Shown: one piece after another, positions 24,650 through 34,370 of the stretch
How positions within the stretch are numbered: the first letter of the stretch is position 1
Layout: every line of letters begins with the position of its first letter
NCBI RefSeq assembly: GCF_019947135.1
Contig: NZ_JAGSHT010000013.1
Span: forward strand, 62,001-126,000
DNA: 64,000 nucleotides
Direction of reading: 5' to 3'
Source of the DNA: Occultella gossypii
Lineage (GTDB): Bacteria; Actinomycetota; Actinomycetes; Actinomycetales; Beutenbergiaceae
Translations under genes and position numbers: made by a program
Notes under the pieces: generated by a model
What the model was told of the DNA's origin: nothing
The model's input: the letters and a program-made list of their open reading frames with translations, nothing else
Databases searched by the model: none

Positions 24650-26812
24650 CTAGGACTGTCCCGGCGTGGACCCGCCCGGGCCGCTCTGGTCGGATTCGCC
24701 GGCCGCGCCCGGTGCCGGCCGGTCCGGTGCCGGCTGGCCCGGAGTCTGCCCGCCGACCGGTCCCGCGGTGGACTCGCCCGGGTAGGCGAACCGTTCCGGC
24801 ACCTCGACGATCGTCTCGGCGGGCGCCTCGTCGTCGCCGGCCGCCGCGGCCTGATCCTGGGGCAGCATCGGAACGGCCCCGCTCGCGATCTCGCGCGGGG
24901 ACTGCACGGGCGGCACGTCGCTGACGGCTCGGTGCTGGCTGGACAGCCAGACCGGGCGCGGCTGCCGCTTCGTGATCGGTACGAACACCTCGGCCAGCTC
25001 GGCCTGGTTCAGGGTCTCCCGCTCCAGCAGCGCGAGCGCGAGGTCGTCGAGCACCTGGCGGTAGTGGGTGAGGATCTCCCACGCCTCGTCGTGCGCGGAG
25101 TCGATGAACCGACGGACCTCGTCGTCGATGAGCCCGGCGACGTCCTCGGAATACTCCCGCTGGTGGCCCATGTCACGGCCCAGGAACACCTCGCCGTCGG
25201 CCTGCCCGAGCCGGATCGCGCCGACCCGCTCGCTCATGCCGAACTCCTTGACCATCTTGCGCGCGGTCGCGGTGGCCTTCTCGATGTCGTTCGACGCACC
25301 CGTGGTCGGGTCGTGGAAGACGATCTCCTCGGCGACGCGGCCGCCCATCGCGTAGGCGAGCTGGTCGAGCAGCTCGTTCCGGGTGGTCGAGTACCTGTCC
25401 TCGGCGGGCATCACCATCGTGTACCCGAGGGCCCGCCCACGGGGCAGGATCGTCACCTTGGTGACCGGGTCCGTGTACCGGAGCGCGGCCGCGACCAGGG
25501 CGTGACCGCCCTCGTGGTAGGCCGTGAGCTTGCGCTCCTTCTCGTTCATGATCCGGGACTTCTTCTGCGGGCCCGCGATCACGCGGTCGATGGCCTCGTC
25601 CAGCTCGTGGTCACCGATCAGCTCCAGCCCGGTGCGGGCGGTGAGCAGCGCGGCCTCGTTCAGGACGTTCGCCAGGTCCGCACCGGTGAATCCGGGGGTG
25701 CGCTTGGCCACCGCGTGCAGGTCGACCGCGGGCGCCATCGGCTTGCCCTTGGCGTGCACGTCGAGGATCGCCTCGCGGCCCTTCAGGTCCGGCGACTCGA
25801 CGGAGATCTGCCGGTCGAATCGCCCCGGACGCAGCAGGGCGGGGTCGAGGATGTCCGGACGGTTCGTGGCCGCGATCATGATGACGTTCGCGTTCGCGTC
25901 GAACCCGTCCATCTCCACCAGGAGCTGGTTCAGGGTCTGCTCACGCTCGTCGTGCCCGCCGCCGAGGCCGGCGCCGCGCTGACGACCGACGGCGTCGATC
26001 TCGTCCACGAAGATGATCGCCGGGGCGTTCGCCTTCGCCTGCTCGAACAGGTCCCGGACGCGCGAGGCACCCACACCCACGAACATCTCGACGAAGTCCG
26101 AACCGGAGATCGAGTAGAACGGGACGTCGGCCTCACCTGCGACGGCGCGGGCCATCAGGGTCTTGCCGGTGCCGGGCGCCCCGTACAGCAGCACACCCTT
26201 GGGGATCTTCGCCCCGACTGCCTGGAACCTGGCGGGCTCGGTGAGGAAGTCGCGGATCTCCTCGAGTTCCTCGATGGCCTCGTCCACGCCGGCGACGTCG
26301 GTGAACTTGACCTTCGGGGCCTCCTTGGAGACCTGCTTGGCCTTCGACTTCCCGAAGTTCATCATCCGGGAGTTGCCGCCCTGGAGGCGGGACATCAGGA
26401 ACCAGAAGAGCCCGACCAGCAGCAGCACGGTGAGCAGCGTCATCAGCAGCGACGACCACCACGGGGTCTGCGGGACGACGGAGTTGAAGCCACCCTCCGG
26501 CTCCGCGGCGGTGATCGCCTCGGCGACCGTCTCGCCCTGCGGTGCGGCGTAGTAGAACTCGACGTCGCGACCCATGTTCTGGTCCTCGTCGCCACCGACG
26601 AGGTAGTCCTCGGTGAGTGTGAGGTTGACCCGCTGCGAGCCATCGGTGATCTGCGCCTGCTCGACGGTGTCCCCGGCGAGCAGTTCGAGACCCGCGGACG
26701 TGTCGATCTGGCGGGTGCCGCCGCCGCTCATGAGCTGGAAACTCACGAAGATGACGATCAGCGGGATGAGCACCCAGATGAGCGGCCCGCGCAACAACTT
26801 CTTCACATTCAT
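24650..26812 (-). CDS. ftsH: ATP-dependent zinc metalloprotease FtsH
   Basis: The protein has 720 residues. Two membrane helices flank an external domain (first helix [15 protein letters not shown]; second near [18 protein letters not shown]). The AAA domain has Walker A GAPGTGKT, Walker B IIFVDEID and the SRH with RPGRFDRQ. The protease domain has the zinc motif HEGGH. It degrades membrane and regulatory proteins. The C-terminal 100 residues are Pro/Gly-rich and disordered, longer than in E. coli FtsH. Confidence 0.97.
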   Translation of the reverse strand: MNVKKLLRGPLIWVLIPLIVIFVSFQLMSGGGTRQIDTSAGLELLAGDTVEQAQITDGSQRVNLTLTEDYLVGGDEDQNMGRDVEFYYAAPQGETVAEAITAAEPEGGFNSVVPQTPWWSSLLMTLLTVLLLVGLFWFLMSRLQGGNSRMMNFGKSKAKQVSKEAPKVKFTDVAGVDEAIEELEEIRDFLTEPARFQAVGAKIPKGVLLYGAPGTGKTLMARAVAGEADVPFYSISGSDFVEMFVGVGASRVRDLFEQAKANAPAIIFVDEIDAVGRQRGAGLGGGHDEREQTLNQLLVEMDGFDANANVIMIAATNRPDILDPALLRPGRFDRQISVESPDLKGREAILDVHAKGKPMAPAVDLHAVAKRTPGFTGADLANVLNEAALLTARTGLELIGDHELDEAIDRVIAGPQKKSRIMNEKERKLTAYHEGGHALVAAALRYTDPVTKVTILPRGRALGYTMVMPAEDRYSTTRNELLDQLAYAMGGRVAEEIVFHDPTTGASNDIEKATATARKMVKEFGMSERVGAIRLGQADGEVFLGRDMGHQREYSEDVAGLIDDEVRRFIDSAHDEAWEILTHYRQVLDDLALALLERETLNQAELAEVFVPITKRQPRPVWLSSQHRAVSDVPPVQSPREIASGAVPMLPQDQAAAAGDDEAPAETIVEVPERFAYPGESTAGPVGGQTPGQPAPDRPAPGAAGESDQSGPGGSTPGQS

Positions 26813-26952
26813 CCTAGGTGTGGGGCTGCGCCCCGTCCCTCCTGCTCGCAGTGTTAGACCGTGACGGTATACGACGGGGCCGTGAATTCCGGCATGTGTT
26901 CGCCTACGGCATGAACACCCGCGTCAGGGCACCGCACATCGGAGCGCCGACC

Positions 26953-27507
26953 TCAGCCCTGGTAGACGTGCGGAGCGAGCGTGCCCACGAACGGCAGGTT
27001 GCGGTATCGCTCGTCGTAATCGAGTCCGTAACCGACCACGAACTCGTTCGGAACCTCGAAGCCGATGTAGCGGACGTCCACATCCACCTTGGCGGCGTCC
27101 GGCTTACGGAGCAGGGTCGCGATCTCCAGTGAGGCGGGGTTCCGGCTGCGGAGGTTGGAGACCAGCCAGGACAGCGTCAGGCCGGAGTCGATGATGTCCT
27201 CGACGATCAGCACGTGCTTGTCCAGCAGGTCGGTGTCGAGGTCCTTGAGGATGCGCACCACGCCGGAGGACTTCGTGCCCGACCCGTAGGACGAGACGGC
27301 CATCCAGTCCATCTTGAGGTCGGTGTGCAGCCGGCGGGACAGGTCCGCCATGACCATCACCGCACCCTTGAGGACGCCGACCAGCAGCAGTTCCCGACCC
27401 GCGTAGTCGGCGTCGATCTGGGCCGCGAGCTCATCGAGCCGGGTCGCGATCTGCGCCTCGCTGACCAGGACCTTCTCAAGGTCCGAGCCCATGTCGTTGG
27501 CGTCCAC
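26953..27507 (-). CDS. hpt: Hypoxanthine phosphoribosyltransferase
   Basis: The protein has 184 residues. The PRPP loop is [14 protein letters not shown], and [13 protein letters not shown] and [11 protein letters not shown] complete the active site. It salvages hypoxanthine and guanine to IMP and GMP. The GTG at 27507 follows GGGAGAG and is right after the tilS stop; an ATG 15 bases later is the alternative. tilS-hpt-ftsH is a widely conserved order. Confidence 0.96.
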   Translation of the reverse strand: MDANDMGSDLEKVLVSEAQIATRLDELAAQIDADYAGRELLLVGVLKGAVMVMADLSRRLHTDLKMDWMAVSSYGSGTKSSGVVRILKDLDTDLLDKHVLIVEDIIDSGLTLSWLVSNLRSRNPASLEIATLLRKPDAAKVDVDVRYIGFEVPNEFVVGYGLDYDERYRNLPFVGTLAPHVYQG

Positions 27508-28731
27508 TCAACTCTCCCGATTGTCACTGTGTCGATGAGGTGCGCTCGGTCCGTGCGGATCATCGAGTGCGGCAGCGCGAGCCGACGCGCCCCCGCGCAG
27601 GAACAGCCTGCCATACCTGCGGACCGCCTCGGTCGGCCCGGGCAGGTGGATCGGTCCCTGCCCGTGCCAGTCGGTGAGCAGGGCGTCGAGGCCCTGCACG
27701 TGCACCCGGGCGAGGGCGCCGTCGTCGGCGCCGGCCTCGAGGGCAGCCAGCCGAAGGGCCCGACGGCGCAGGGCCGGGTGGGCGTCGACGAGCACCGACA
27801 CGTCGAGCACCACCGCCGCTGCTCCCGGCTCGACGGCGTCGCTTCCGTCGACGTTCTCGGTGCCGGTCCGGGTGCCGGTTTCGGTGCCCGTCGGATTGCC
27901 CGGCCCGGCGGTTGTCGGGCCGTCGGTCGCAACGGTGGCGTGCTCGAGCAGGTGCCGGGCCAGCTCGTCGAGCAGGTCGGCGTCGTCGCGGGCCAGGTCC
28001 GCGGTGCGGGCCAGCGCGACCTCCACCCCCGGCCCGAGCGCGCGGGCGAGCTCGGGCAGTACCCGCTCGCGCAAGGCCGCGCGGGGCAGTGCCGCGCCGG
28101 CCGCGGTGCGCAGCGGACCGTCGGCCGCGTTCGTCGGGTCCTCCCACGCCGCCAGGCCCAGAATCTCGCAGGCCCGTCGGGTTTGCTCCCGGCCCACACC
28201 GAGCAGCGGCCGCCAGAATGCCCCACGGATCGGCGCCATGCCGGCGAGCGCGCGGGTGCCGGAGCCACGCGCCAGGCCGAGCAGCACGGTCTCGGCCTGA
28301 TCCGCCCGGGTGTGCCCGAGCAGCACCCCGGCCGCGCCGTGTTCGGCCGCGGCGGCCGCGAGCAGGTCGTACCGCAGTGCCCGAGCCGCGCCCTCGGGAC
28401 CTTCGCCGTCACCGCCCGGAGCACCTGCGCCGTCGGGCCCCAACACCTCGGCCGGGGCCAGGCCGAGCCCGGCGCACACGGCGGCCGCCCGCTCACTGAC
28501 GGCGCGGCTGCCGTGCTGGAGCCCGTGGTCGACGCTGACCGCGCCCGCCCGCAGCCCGAGCCGGGGTGCCACGAATGCGGTGGCCGCCGCGAGCGCGAGC
28601 GAGTCGGCGCCACCGGAGCAGGCGACCAGAACCAGGTCACCGCGGGCCAACGAGCCGTCGTCGAGGCGGTCCTGCAGGAACGCCCGGGCCGCCGCCCGGA
28701 CGGCGGCCACGGCGGGATCCAGCCGGGGCAC
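27508..28731 (-). CDS. tilS: tRNA(Ile)-lysidine synthetase
   Basis: The protein has 407 residues. It puts lysine on C34 of tRNA-Ile(CAU). The N-type ATP pyrophosphatase loop is [13 protein letters not shown], with [10 protein letters not shown] and [17 protein letters not shown] following. The middle holds a Gly/Thr-rich insertion (about residues 275-300, [10 protein letters not shown]) not needed for catalysis. The GTG start shares one base with the stop of the upstream protease gene. Confidence 0.95.
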   Translation of the reverse strand: MPRLDPAVAAVRAAARAFLQDRLDDGSLARGDLVLVACSGGADSLALAAATAFVAPRLGLRAGAVSVDHGLQHGSRAVSERAAAVCAGLGLAPAEVLGPDGAGAPGGDGEGPEGAARALRYDLLAAAAAEHGAAGVLLGHTRADQAETVLLGLARGSGTRALAGMAPIRGAFWRPLLGVGREQTRRACEILGLAAWEDPTNAADGPLRTAAGAALPRAALRERVLPELARALGPGVEVALARTADLARDDADLLDELARHLLEHATVATDGPTTAGPGNPTGTETGTRTGTENVDGSDAVEPGAAAVVLDVSVLVDAHPALRRRALRLAALEAGADDGALARVHVQGLDALLTDWHGQGPIHLPGPTEAVRRYGRLFLRGGASARAAALDDPHGPSAPHRHSDNRES

Positions 28732-29810
28732 TAGCCGTGGACCCGCCGGACCCAGACGTCGGGGTCGGCGATCTCGGCGGCGGTGGGCAGCCGCTCGGGC
28801 GCCGACCAGACCGCGTTCAGGCCGGGGTGCCCGACCTTGGCCACGACGGCCCGGACGAACTTCGCGCCCTCGCGGTACTGGGCGAGCTTGGCGTCCAGGC
28901 CGAGGACCCGGCGCAGCACCGTGTCCACGAACCCCTGCCCGGAGCGGCGCGCCTCGAACGACTTGCGGATGGTGCGAACCGTGGGCACCACCCGCGGGCC
29001 GACCGCGTCCATCACCACGTCGGCGTGCCCCTCCAACAGGGACATGATCGCGATCGAGGCGTCCATCGCCTCCTGCTCGGCGTCGGTCAGGACGGCACCG
29101 AGGAGGGCGCCGCCGGAGGAGGCGGTCGCCGGTTCGGCGTCGCCACGCAGCACCCGGGGCAGGGCGCCGAGCAGGTCCCGCATCCGGGTCGCGGCGTCGT
29201 CCTCCACGAGCAGGGTCGCCAGCAGGTCCCGCACCTGGGTGCGCAGGTGCTCGGCGAGCCACGGCGCCGCGGCGAACTGGAGGGCGTGGGTCTGCTCGTG
29301 CAGGCAGACCCAGAGGTGGAAGTCGGCGGCCCGCAGGTTCAGCTGGCGCTGCACGTGCAGGATGTTCGGCGCCACCAGGACCAGGCGGCCGGCACCTCCC
29401 ACGACGCGGCCGCCGACGTCCGGCCCGGCGGACGGCGGGGTGAACGGGTCGTACTGGCCGAGCACGCGGGAGGAGAGCAGGCTCAGCAGCGCCCCGAGCT
29501 CCTCGGCGGCGAACCGGGGGCCGCCCGGGCCCTTCGGGGCCGGCATCAGGTCGCCGACGAGGTGCCGCAGCATGCCGAGGTTGCCCTCGGACCAGCGCGG
29601 TCGGTCGATCACATAGACGGGGCCCTTGGCCGCGCGCTCGGCGGCCTCCGGCAGGGCGGTGACGGTGCCGACGAACTCGGGCGCCCGGGCCGCGCCGGTG
29701 CGCAGCGACGCCACCAGCGCGCTCAGCTCGTCGCGCTCGGCGGTGGGGCCGGGCCGGGCCAGCCGTCCGGCGCGTCGTGCAGCCAGGTCCCAGTCGACGG
29801 CGTCGCTCAC
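28731..29810 (-). CDS. DUF2342-type zinc-dependent metalloprotease
   Basis: The protein has 359 residues. The zincin motif [17 protein letters not shown] (HExxH) and a distal helix with [20 protein letters not shown] identify the actinobacterial zincin-like family, sometimes labelled F420-biosynthesis-associated because of its gene neighbours. I chose the GTG at 29810 with GGGAG upstream; an in-frame extension to 29900 is not supported. It overlaps tilS by one base. Its substrate is unknown. Confidence 0.87.
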   Translation of the reverse strand: MSDAVDWDLAARRAGRLARPGPTAERDELSALVASLRTGAARAPEFVGTVTALPEAAERAAKGPVYVIDRPRWSEGNLGMLRHLVGDLMPAPKGPGGPRFAAEELGALLSLLSSRVLGQYDPFTPPSAGPDVGGRVVGGAGRLVLVAPNILHVQRQLNLRAADFHLWVCLHEQTHALQFAAAPWLAEHLRTQVRDLLATLLVEDDAATRMRDLLGALPRVLRGDAEPATASSGGALLGAVLTDAEQEAMDASIAIMSLLEGHADVVMDAVGPRVVPTVRTIRKSFEARRSGQGFVDTVLRRVLGLDAKLAQYREGAKFVRAVVAKVGHPGLNAVWSAPERLPTAAEIADPDVWVRRVHG

Positions 29811-29971
29811 CTGGTCGCTCCCGCCTCGGGCCTGGCCGTGGGCCGGTCCGCGCGCTGCGGTGTCACCTGCGGGCCGTGCGCGGCGAGGTTCATCCCCCAA
29901 GAGTAGGCGTCGTCACCGGCGCCGCGGTGAGTGAGCGGAACTGGCGGCGACCTCAGCACGCTCGACGCCGG

Positions 29972-31402
29972 TCAGGTGCAGCCGCAGGCGGCGAGCCCGG
30001 CGGCCCACGTGTCGATGGCCATCCGGGCCTGGTAGCCGGCCCCCGCAGGAAAGCCGTTGGCGAGGGCACTGAACGCGAGCAGGCGCCCGTCCGCCGTGGT
30101 CACCAGGCCGGCGAGCGCGACCGCCTGCGGAAGGGTGCCGGTCTTCGCGGCCAGGGTCCCGGCGGCGTCCGTGTCGCCGAGGCGGTCGGCCAGCGTCCCC
30201 TCGAGGTGCGCGACCGGCAGGGCCTGGACGGCTGCGAGCAGTTCCGGGTGGGTGCCGCCGGCGATCAGTACGGTCGTGTCGGTGAGCATCCGCGGCGTGA
30301 GGGTGCTGTCCCGGGACAGCCCGGAGGTGTCCTGGAACTGCGCGCCGGTGACATCCACGCCGAGCCCGGCGATCACCTCCAGCACCGCCGCGCCCGCACC
30401 GAGGAAGCTCGCCTCCTGGCCTGTCTGCACCGCGGTCATGCGGCCGAGCACCTCGGCGAGGACGTTGTCCGAGTGCTGCATCATGTAGGCGACGATGTCG
30501 CGCAGCGGCGCGGACGCCACGGAACCGAGCACGGTGGCGGTCTGCGGACGGGCGGCCCGGGTCACGTCCCCGGTCACCGTGACCCCGCGGGCCGCCAGGG
30601 CGGTCGCGAAACTCTGCGCCGCGGCCAGGGCGGCGTCGTCCTGGCGGCGGGTGACGCCGTCGACGATGCCGAGGTTCACGGCGAGCGGCGCGATCGGCAT
30701 CGCCCAGCCGCCGGCCAGGTCCACCTCACCCCAGTCCGGGGCGAGCGTGGGGCCGGTGAACAGGGTGTCGTCCAGGGTCAGGGTCACCTCGGTGCGGCCC
30801 TGGGCGAGGAGTTCGGTGGCCACCTGCTCGGCGAGGTCGCCGAGCCCGGCGTGCCCGATCGTGGCGTCGGGGTCGCCGACGTCCGCGGCCATCGTGATGT
30901 CCCCACCGGCCACCAGGGTGACGGTGCCGTCGTCGCCGAGGACGGCTTCGGTGGTGAAGGTGTGCTGGTCCCCGAACGTCTCGAGCACCGCCACTCCGGT
31001 CAGCAGCTTCAGGGTGGAGGCGGGCACGTACGGGTTCGCGGCCGAGGAGGCGTAGAGCTCCTCGCCGGTGAGAACGTCCACGATCGAGACGCCGGGCGTG
31101 GGGCCGACCCGGTCGTCGGCGAACAGCGGCGCCGTCAGCGCGGCCAGGGCGTCCGCCGTCGGCAGCGGTGCATCCGGGTCGGCACCGGGCACGTCGGCGG
31201 GGTCCGCGACGATCGGTGGGGTGTAGTCGGGATAGGGCTCCGCCTCTGGCCACGGTGGGTCGTCGGTGAGCACGCCGGGCGCCTGATCGGTGATGTCGAG
31301 GTAGGCGTATCCGCCGAGTCCCGCGACCACCAGGGTGAGGACCAGCCCGACGGCGAGGCCCCGACGGCGTCGCTTGCGCCGTTTCGTGCGTGCCACTCTC
31401 AC
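29972..31402 (-). CDS. dacB: D-alanyl-D-alanine carboxypeptidase/endopeptidase (PBP4 class)
   Basis: The protein has 476 residues. A basic N-terminus (TKRRKRRRRG) and a membrane anchor are followed by a Pro/Asp-rich spacer and a peptidase S13 domain. All three penicillin-binding motifs are visible: STLK in VPASTLKLLTG, SDN in MMQHSDNVLAEV, and KTG in AAKTGTLPQ. It trims peptidoglycan stem peptides outside the cell. The two in-frame GTG codons at 31402 and 31396 are equally possible starts. It is divergent from ppa. Confidence 0.93.
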   Translation of the reverse strand: MRVARTKRRKRRRRGLAVGLVLTLVVAGLGGYAYLDITDQAPGVLTDDPPWPEAEPYPDYTPPIVADPADVPGADPDAPLPTADALAALTAPLFADDRVGPTPGVSIVDVLTGEELYASSAANPYVPASTLKLLTGVAVLETFGDQHTFTTEAVLGDDGTVTLVAGGDITMAADVGDPDATIGHAGLGDLAEQVATELLAQGRTEVTLTLDDTLFTGPTLAPDWGEVDLAGGWAMPIAPLAVNLGIVDGVTRRQDDAALAAAQSFATALAARGVTVTGDVTRAARPQTATVLGSVASAPLRDIVAYMMQHSDNVLAEVLGRMTAVQTGQEASFLGAGAAVLEVIAGLGVDVTGAQFQDTSGLSRDSTLTPRMLTDTTVLIAGGTHPELLAAVQALPVAHLEGTLADRLGDTDAAGTLAAKTGTLPQAVALAGLVTTADGRLLAFSALANGFPAGAGYQARMAIDTWAAGLAACGCT

Positions 31403-31499
31403 CCCATCCGGTCCGAAGCCACCACCCAGGGTTCCGCACTCCGGGCCGGTGTAGGCCAGACTAGGGCAAGGACCATCAGGCGAACGGGAAGAGAAGACC

Positions 31500-32015
31500 G
31501 TGGAATTCGACGTCACCATCGAGATCCCCAAGGGACAGCGCAACAAGTACGAGGTGGATCACGAGACCGGACGGATCCGCCTGGACCGGATGCTGTTCAC
31601 CTCGACGCGATACCCGGACGACTACGGCTACATCGAGGGCACCCTCGGCGAGGACGGCGACCCGCTCGACGCGCTCGTGCTCCTGGAGGAGCCGACCTTC
31701 CCCGGCTGCCTGATCCGGTGCCGCGCCCTGGGCATGTTCCGGATGCGCGACGAGGCCGGCGGCGACGACAAGGTGCTGTGCGTACCCAAGGGCGACCAGC
31801 GTGCGTCCTGGCGCTCCGACATCGACGACGTCTCCGAGTTCCACCGACTGGAGATCCAGCACTTCTTCGAGGTCTACAAGGACCTCGAGCCCGGCAAGTC
31901 GGTGGAGGGGGCGCACTGGGTCGGCCGCGAGGACGCCGAGGCCGAGATCCGGCGCTCGTTCCAGCGCGCGATCGACACGGGCTACTCGCACCCGCAGCCG
32001 CACATCGCGCACTGA
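31500..32015 (+). CDS. ppa: Inorganic pyrophosphatase, family I
   Basis: The protein has 171 residues, the normal length for a soluble family I enzyme. It hydrolyses pyrophosphate to drive biosynthesis. The metal-binding motif [13 protein letters not shown] and the loops [11 protein letters not shown] and [11 protein letters not shown] are conserved. The start is GTG with AGAAGA upstream. It is divergent from the PBP4 gene, with about 97 bases between. Confidence 0.97.
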   Translation: MEFDVTIEIPKGQRNKYEVDHETGRIRLDRMLFTSTRYPDDYGYIEGTLGEDGDPLDALVLLEEPTFPGCLIRCRALGMFRMRDEAGGDDKVLCVPKGDQRASWRSDIDDVSEFHRLEIQHFFEVYKDLEPGKSVEGAHWVGREDAEAEIRRSFQRAIDTGYSHPQPHIAH

Positions 32016-32114
32016 CCGGGCGGGCGCACCTGGCGGGTTCTGCGCGGTGAGTCTCGGGGACGGCTGCGGTCTGTCCCGGGTGAACCGAGCCGACCCAACC
32101 ACCAGGAGCCACCC

Positions 32115-32618
32115 ATGTCCGGACCACACCTGACCCGCCTGGACCCACGCTACGGGGACGACCCCACGCCCGCGTCCTGGGCCCGCACCGACCAGCTCCT
32201 GGTCGATGCGGAGTTGTACTGGCTGAGCACCGTGCGCGCCGACGGGCGCCCGCACGTGACGCCGCTGATCGGCGCCTGGTTCGATGGTCGGTTCCACTTC
32301 GCGAGCGGGGACCGGGAGCAGAAGGTGCACAACCTCCTGGTGAACCCGCGGGTGGCCGTGACGACCGGGGCGAACACCTGGGCCGCGGGCACGGATGTGG
32401 TGATCGAGGGCACGGCGCAGCGGTTGACGGACCCGGCGCAGCTACAGGCGTTCGCCGATGCCACCCTCGCGAAGTACGGCGAGGCCTGGCGCTTCACGGT
32501 CAACGGTGACGTCGTGGGCGACGGCGACCACCCGGGCTGGGTGTTCGCGGTGACACCGGCGAAGGTGCTCACGTTCGGCAAGGCCCCGCACGCCCAGACG
32601 GCGCACCTGTTCGCCTGA
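32115..32618 (+). CDS. Pyridoxamine 5'-phosphate oxidase-like flavin/F420 protein
   Basis: The protein has 167 residues and one split-barrel domain: YWLSTVRADGRPHVTPLIGAW, then FHFASGDREQKVHNLLVNPR, then VVIEGTAQRL. This belongs to the PNPOx-like superfamily, whose actinobacterial members often bind FMN or F420 and reduce small molecules. The ATG at 32115 follows AGGAG. The cofactor cannot be told from sequence. Confidence 0.85.
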   Translation: MSGPHLTRLDPRYGDDPTPASWARTDQLLVDAELYWLSTVRADGRPHVTPLIGAWFDGRFHFASGDREQKVHNLLVNPRVAVTTGANTWAAGTDVVIEGTAQRLTDPAQLQAFADATLAKYGEAWRFTVNGDVVGDGDHPGWVFAVTPAKVLTFGKAPHAQTAHLFA

Positions 32619-32642
32619 GCCCCCTAGTGGGTTGAACCCGGA

Positions 32643-34019
32643 CTACGGGCGGCCCGCCATGGGCAGCACGTTGGTCCACCAGATCGGCACGTACTCCACG
32701 TGCCCACCGGGCCGCGGGGCGTGCACGCGCATGCCGTCACCGGCGTAGATGGCCACGTGGTAGATGCCGCTGGCCCGGCCGTTGTCGGAGTAGAAGATCA
32801 GGTCACCGGGGCGCATCTGGCCGACCGGCACGTGGCTGACCGCCGCGTACTGGCTGCCCGTCGTCCGCGGCAGGCTGGAACCGGCGTTCTGGTACGCCCG
32901 CATCGTCAGGCCGGAGCAGTCGTAGCTGTTCGGGCCGGCTGCGCCGTACACGTAGGGCTTGCCCACCTGGGTGAGCGCCCAGGCCAGGGCCGCCGCGCCC
33001 GTGCCCGAGCCGGTGGATGGCGGGGTGGGCGCCGGAGCGGGAGCCGGCGCCGGGGCGGGAGCCGGAGCGGGCGCCGGTGCCGGAGCAGGCGCTGGGGCAG
33101 GTGCCGGTGCCGGTGCCGGAGCCGGTGCCGCAGGCGTCGCGGGGGCCGGAGCCGCCGGTGCGGCGGTGTCGGCCGCAGGAGCCGACGGCGTCGCGGCGGC
33201 GGGCGTGGACGGCGCGGCCGGCGTCGCGACGGGTGCGTCGATCGCGGCCGCCGCGGCCGCGCTCTCGCGCTCGCGCTGCTGCGCTTCGAGGGCGGCCTGG
33301 CGCTCGGCCTCGAGCTCGGCGGTGGTGTTCCGCAGCGTGGCGAGCTCGTTGATGAGGCCGGCCCGCTCGGACTGGGTGGTCTCGAGGGTGGTCTGCGCGG
33401 TGAACGCGGCCGCGTCGGCGGCGGCGGACGTCTCCTCGAGCTCCGCGGTGGCCGCCTCCTGCTCGGCGAGCGCGTCATCGGCCCGCTGGTGCATGATGTC
33501 GGCGACCAGCTCGGCCGCATCGAGGGTGCCGAGTGCGTCGGTGGCGCTCCCACCGAGCCGGTCGAACGTCGTTGCTCCACTGACCGCGTCCTGGACGCCG
33601 TCGGCGGAGAGGAACACGGACAGCTGCTGGAGGTCTCCGCCGTTGCGGTAGGCGGCGGTGGCGATACGAGCCACGTCCTGGCTCGCTGCGAGGACGTCGG
33701 CATCGGCCTGGTCGGCCGCGGCCTGAGCGGCGTCCGCATCCTGTTGCGCGGTCTCCAGGTCCACGGTGGCCTGGTTGTAGGCCTCGGTGGCGAGCGCCGC
33801 GTCGATGTTCGCGGCGTCGAGCGCTGCGGCGTTCGTGGCCAGCGCTACCTCGAGGGCGGCGATCTGGGCGGCGGTGCTGTCCGCCGCGGCCTGGGAGTCG
33901 TCGATGTCGTCCTGGCTCGGGATCGTCGGCTCCGCGGCCGCCGATCCGATCGCCAGGGTGCCCGCAAGCACCACGGAGCCGAGAATGGCGACGAATCGTC
34001 GCCCAGGTCGTGCTCTCAC
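32643..34019 (-). CDS. Secreted NlpC/P60 peptidoglycan hydrolase with coiled coil
   Basis: The protein has 458 residues. A signal peptide ends near ASA/AEP (IGSAAAEP). A long Ala-rich coiled coil covers about residues 35-255. An Ala/Pro repeat linker reaches about residue 343. The C-terminal NlpC/P60 domain has the catalytic Cys368 in YDCSGLTMRAY and His421 in GIYHVAIYAG. The layout is like RipA and Cgl PgpA-type hydrolases that separate daughter cells; the coiled coil normally holds the enzyme inactive. A candidate MtrA site is upstream. Confidence 0.93.
   Translation of the reverse strand: MRARPGRRFVAILGSVVLAGTLAIGSAAAEPTIPSQDDIDDSQAAADSTAAQIAALEVALATNAAALDAANIDAALATEAYNQATVDLETAQQDADAAQAAADQADADVLAASQDVARIATAAYRNGGDLQQLSVFLSADGVQDAVSGATTFDRLGGSATDALGTLDAAELVADIMHQRADDALAEQEAATAELEETSAAADAAAFTAQTTLETTQSERAGLINELATLRNTTAELEAERQAALEAQQRERESAAAAAAIDAPVATPAAPSTPAAATPSAPAADTAAPAAPAPATPAAPAPAPAPAPAPAPAPAPAPAPAPAPAPAPAPAPTPPSTGSGTGAAALAWALTQVGKPYVYGAAGPNSYDCSGLTMRAYQNAGSSLPRTTGSQYAAVSHVPVGQMRPGDLIFYSDNGRASGIYHVAIYAGDGMRVHAPRPGGHVEYVPIWWTNVLPMAGRP
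33031..33129 (-). repeat. Ala-Pro dipeptide repeat coding region
   Basis: About 33 codons on the minus strand alternate GCN and CCN, giving (Ala-Pro)n. On the plus strand this reads as GGN-GCN runs. It forms a stiff linker before the hydrolase domain and is prone to length change. Confidence 0.85.
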
Positions 34020-34370
34020 CGATCAGTCTCCGTCCGTTCGTGTGCGACCGAGCCGCGCCCCACCGGAACTACACCCATGTAATTTTTCGTCTGGGTCTAT
34101 CCGGCGTGTCGGGTTGACGGTTCGTCGCTATCCGCGCTTCAACGTAGCGGAAGTTGTTGAATTTGTGAACACGAGCCCCAACATTCACATTAGTCACACG
34201 TGTCACAGGATCCGATCGCGGCACCAGCGCGCCGATCCGGCCCATCGGAGCCACCGATAACCGGACGTCTCAGCACGTGAGATTTGCCAGTTGCCCCTTG
34301 GGACGGCACCTATCGTGGGAAATCATCCATCCAGACCCTCCCCCACCCTTCACACTCACCGGAGAGCACC
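34020..34370. other. 351-base spacer between the NlpC/P60 gene and metY
   Basis: This is the only stretch over 300 bases without a gene. It holds the two divergent promoters. The NlpC side (34185-34207) has GTCACA-type direct repeats, listed separately. The metY side has a small inverted repeat, TCTCA-N5-TGAGA (34268-34282). The middle (34080-34180) is unusually AT-rich for this genome. I see no riboswitch of a class I can recognise. Confidence 0.5.
34185..34207 (-). promoter_or_regulatory. Candidate MtrA direct-repeat site
   Basis: TTCACA, GTCACA and GTCACA stand at exact nine-base steps (34184, 34193, 34202). In Mycobacterium and Corynebacterium the response regulator MtrA binds direct repeats resembling GTCACA and controls NlpC/P60 hydrolases. 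The site is about 170 bases upstream of the hydrolase start. Confidence 0.5.

Noticed and set aside
29777-32050. A 757-codon plus-strand open frame across the PBP4 and ppa genes
   Set aside because: It is antisense to PBP4 and out of frame with ppa. Its translation has no recognisable domain.
34020-34180. c-di-AMP (ydaO) riboswitch before the NlpC/P60 gene
   Set aside because: Such leaders are common before this gene class, but I could not find the conserved core elements in the minus-strand leader.
34260-34370. SAM riboswitch before metY
   Set aside because: No recognisable SAM-aptamer helices or pseudoknot; only a short inverted repeat is present. A covariance search would settle it.
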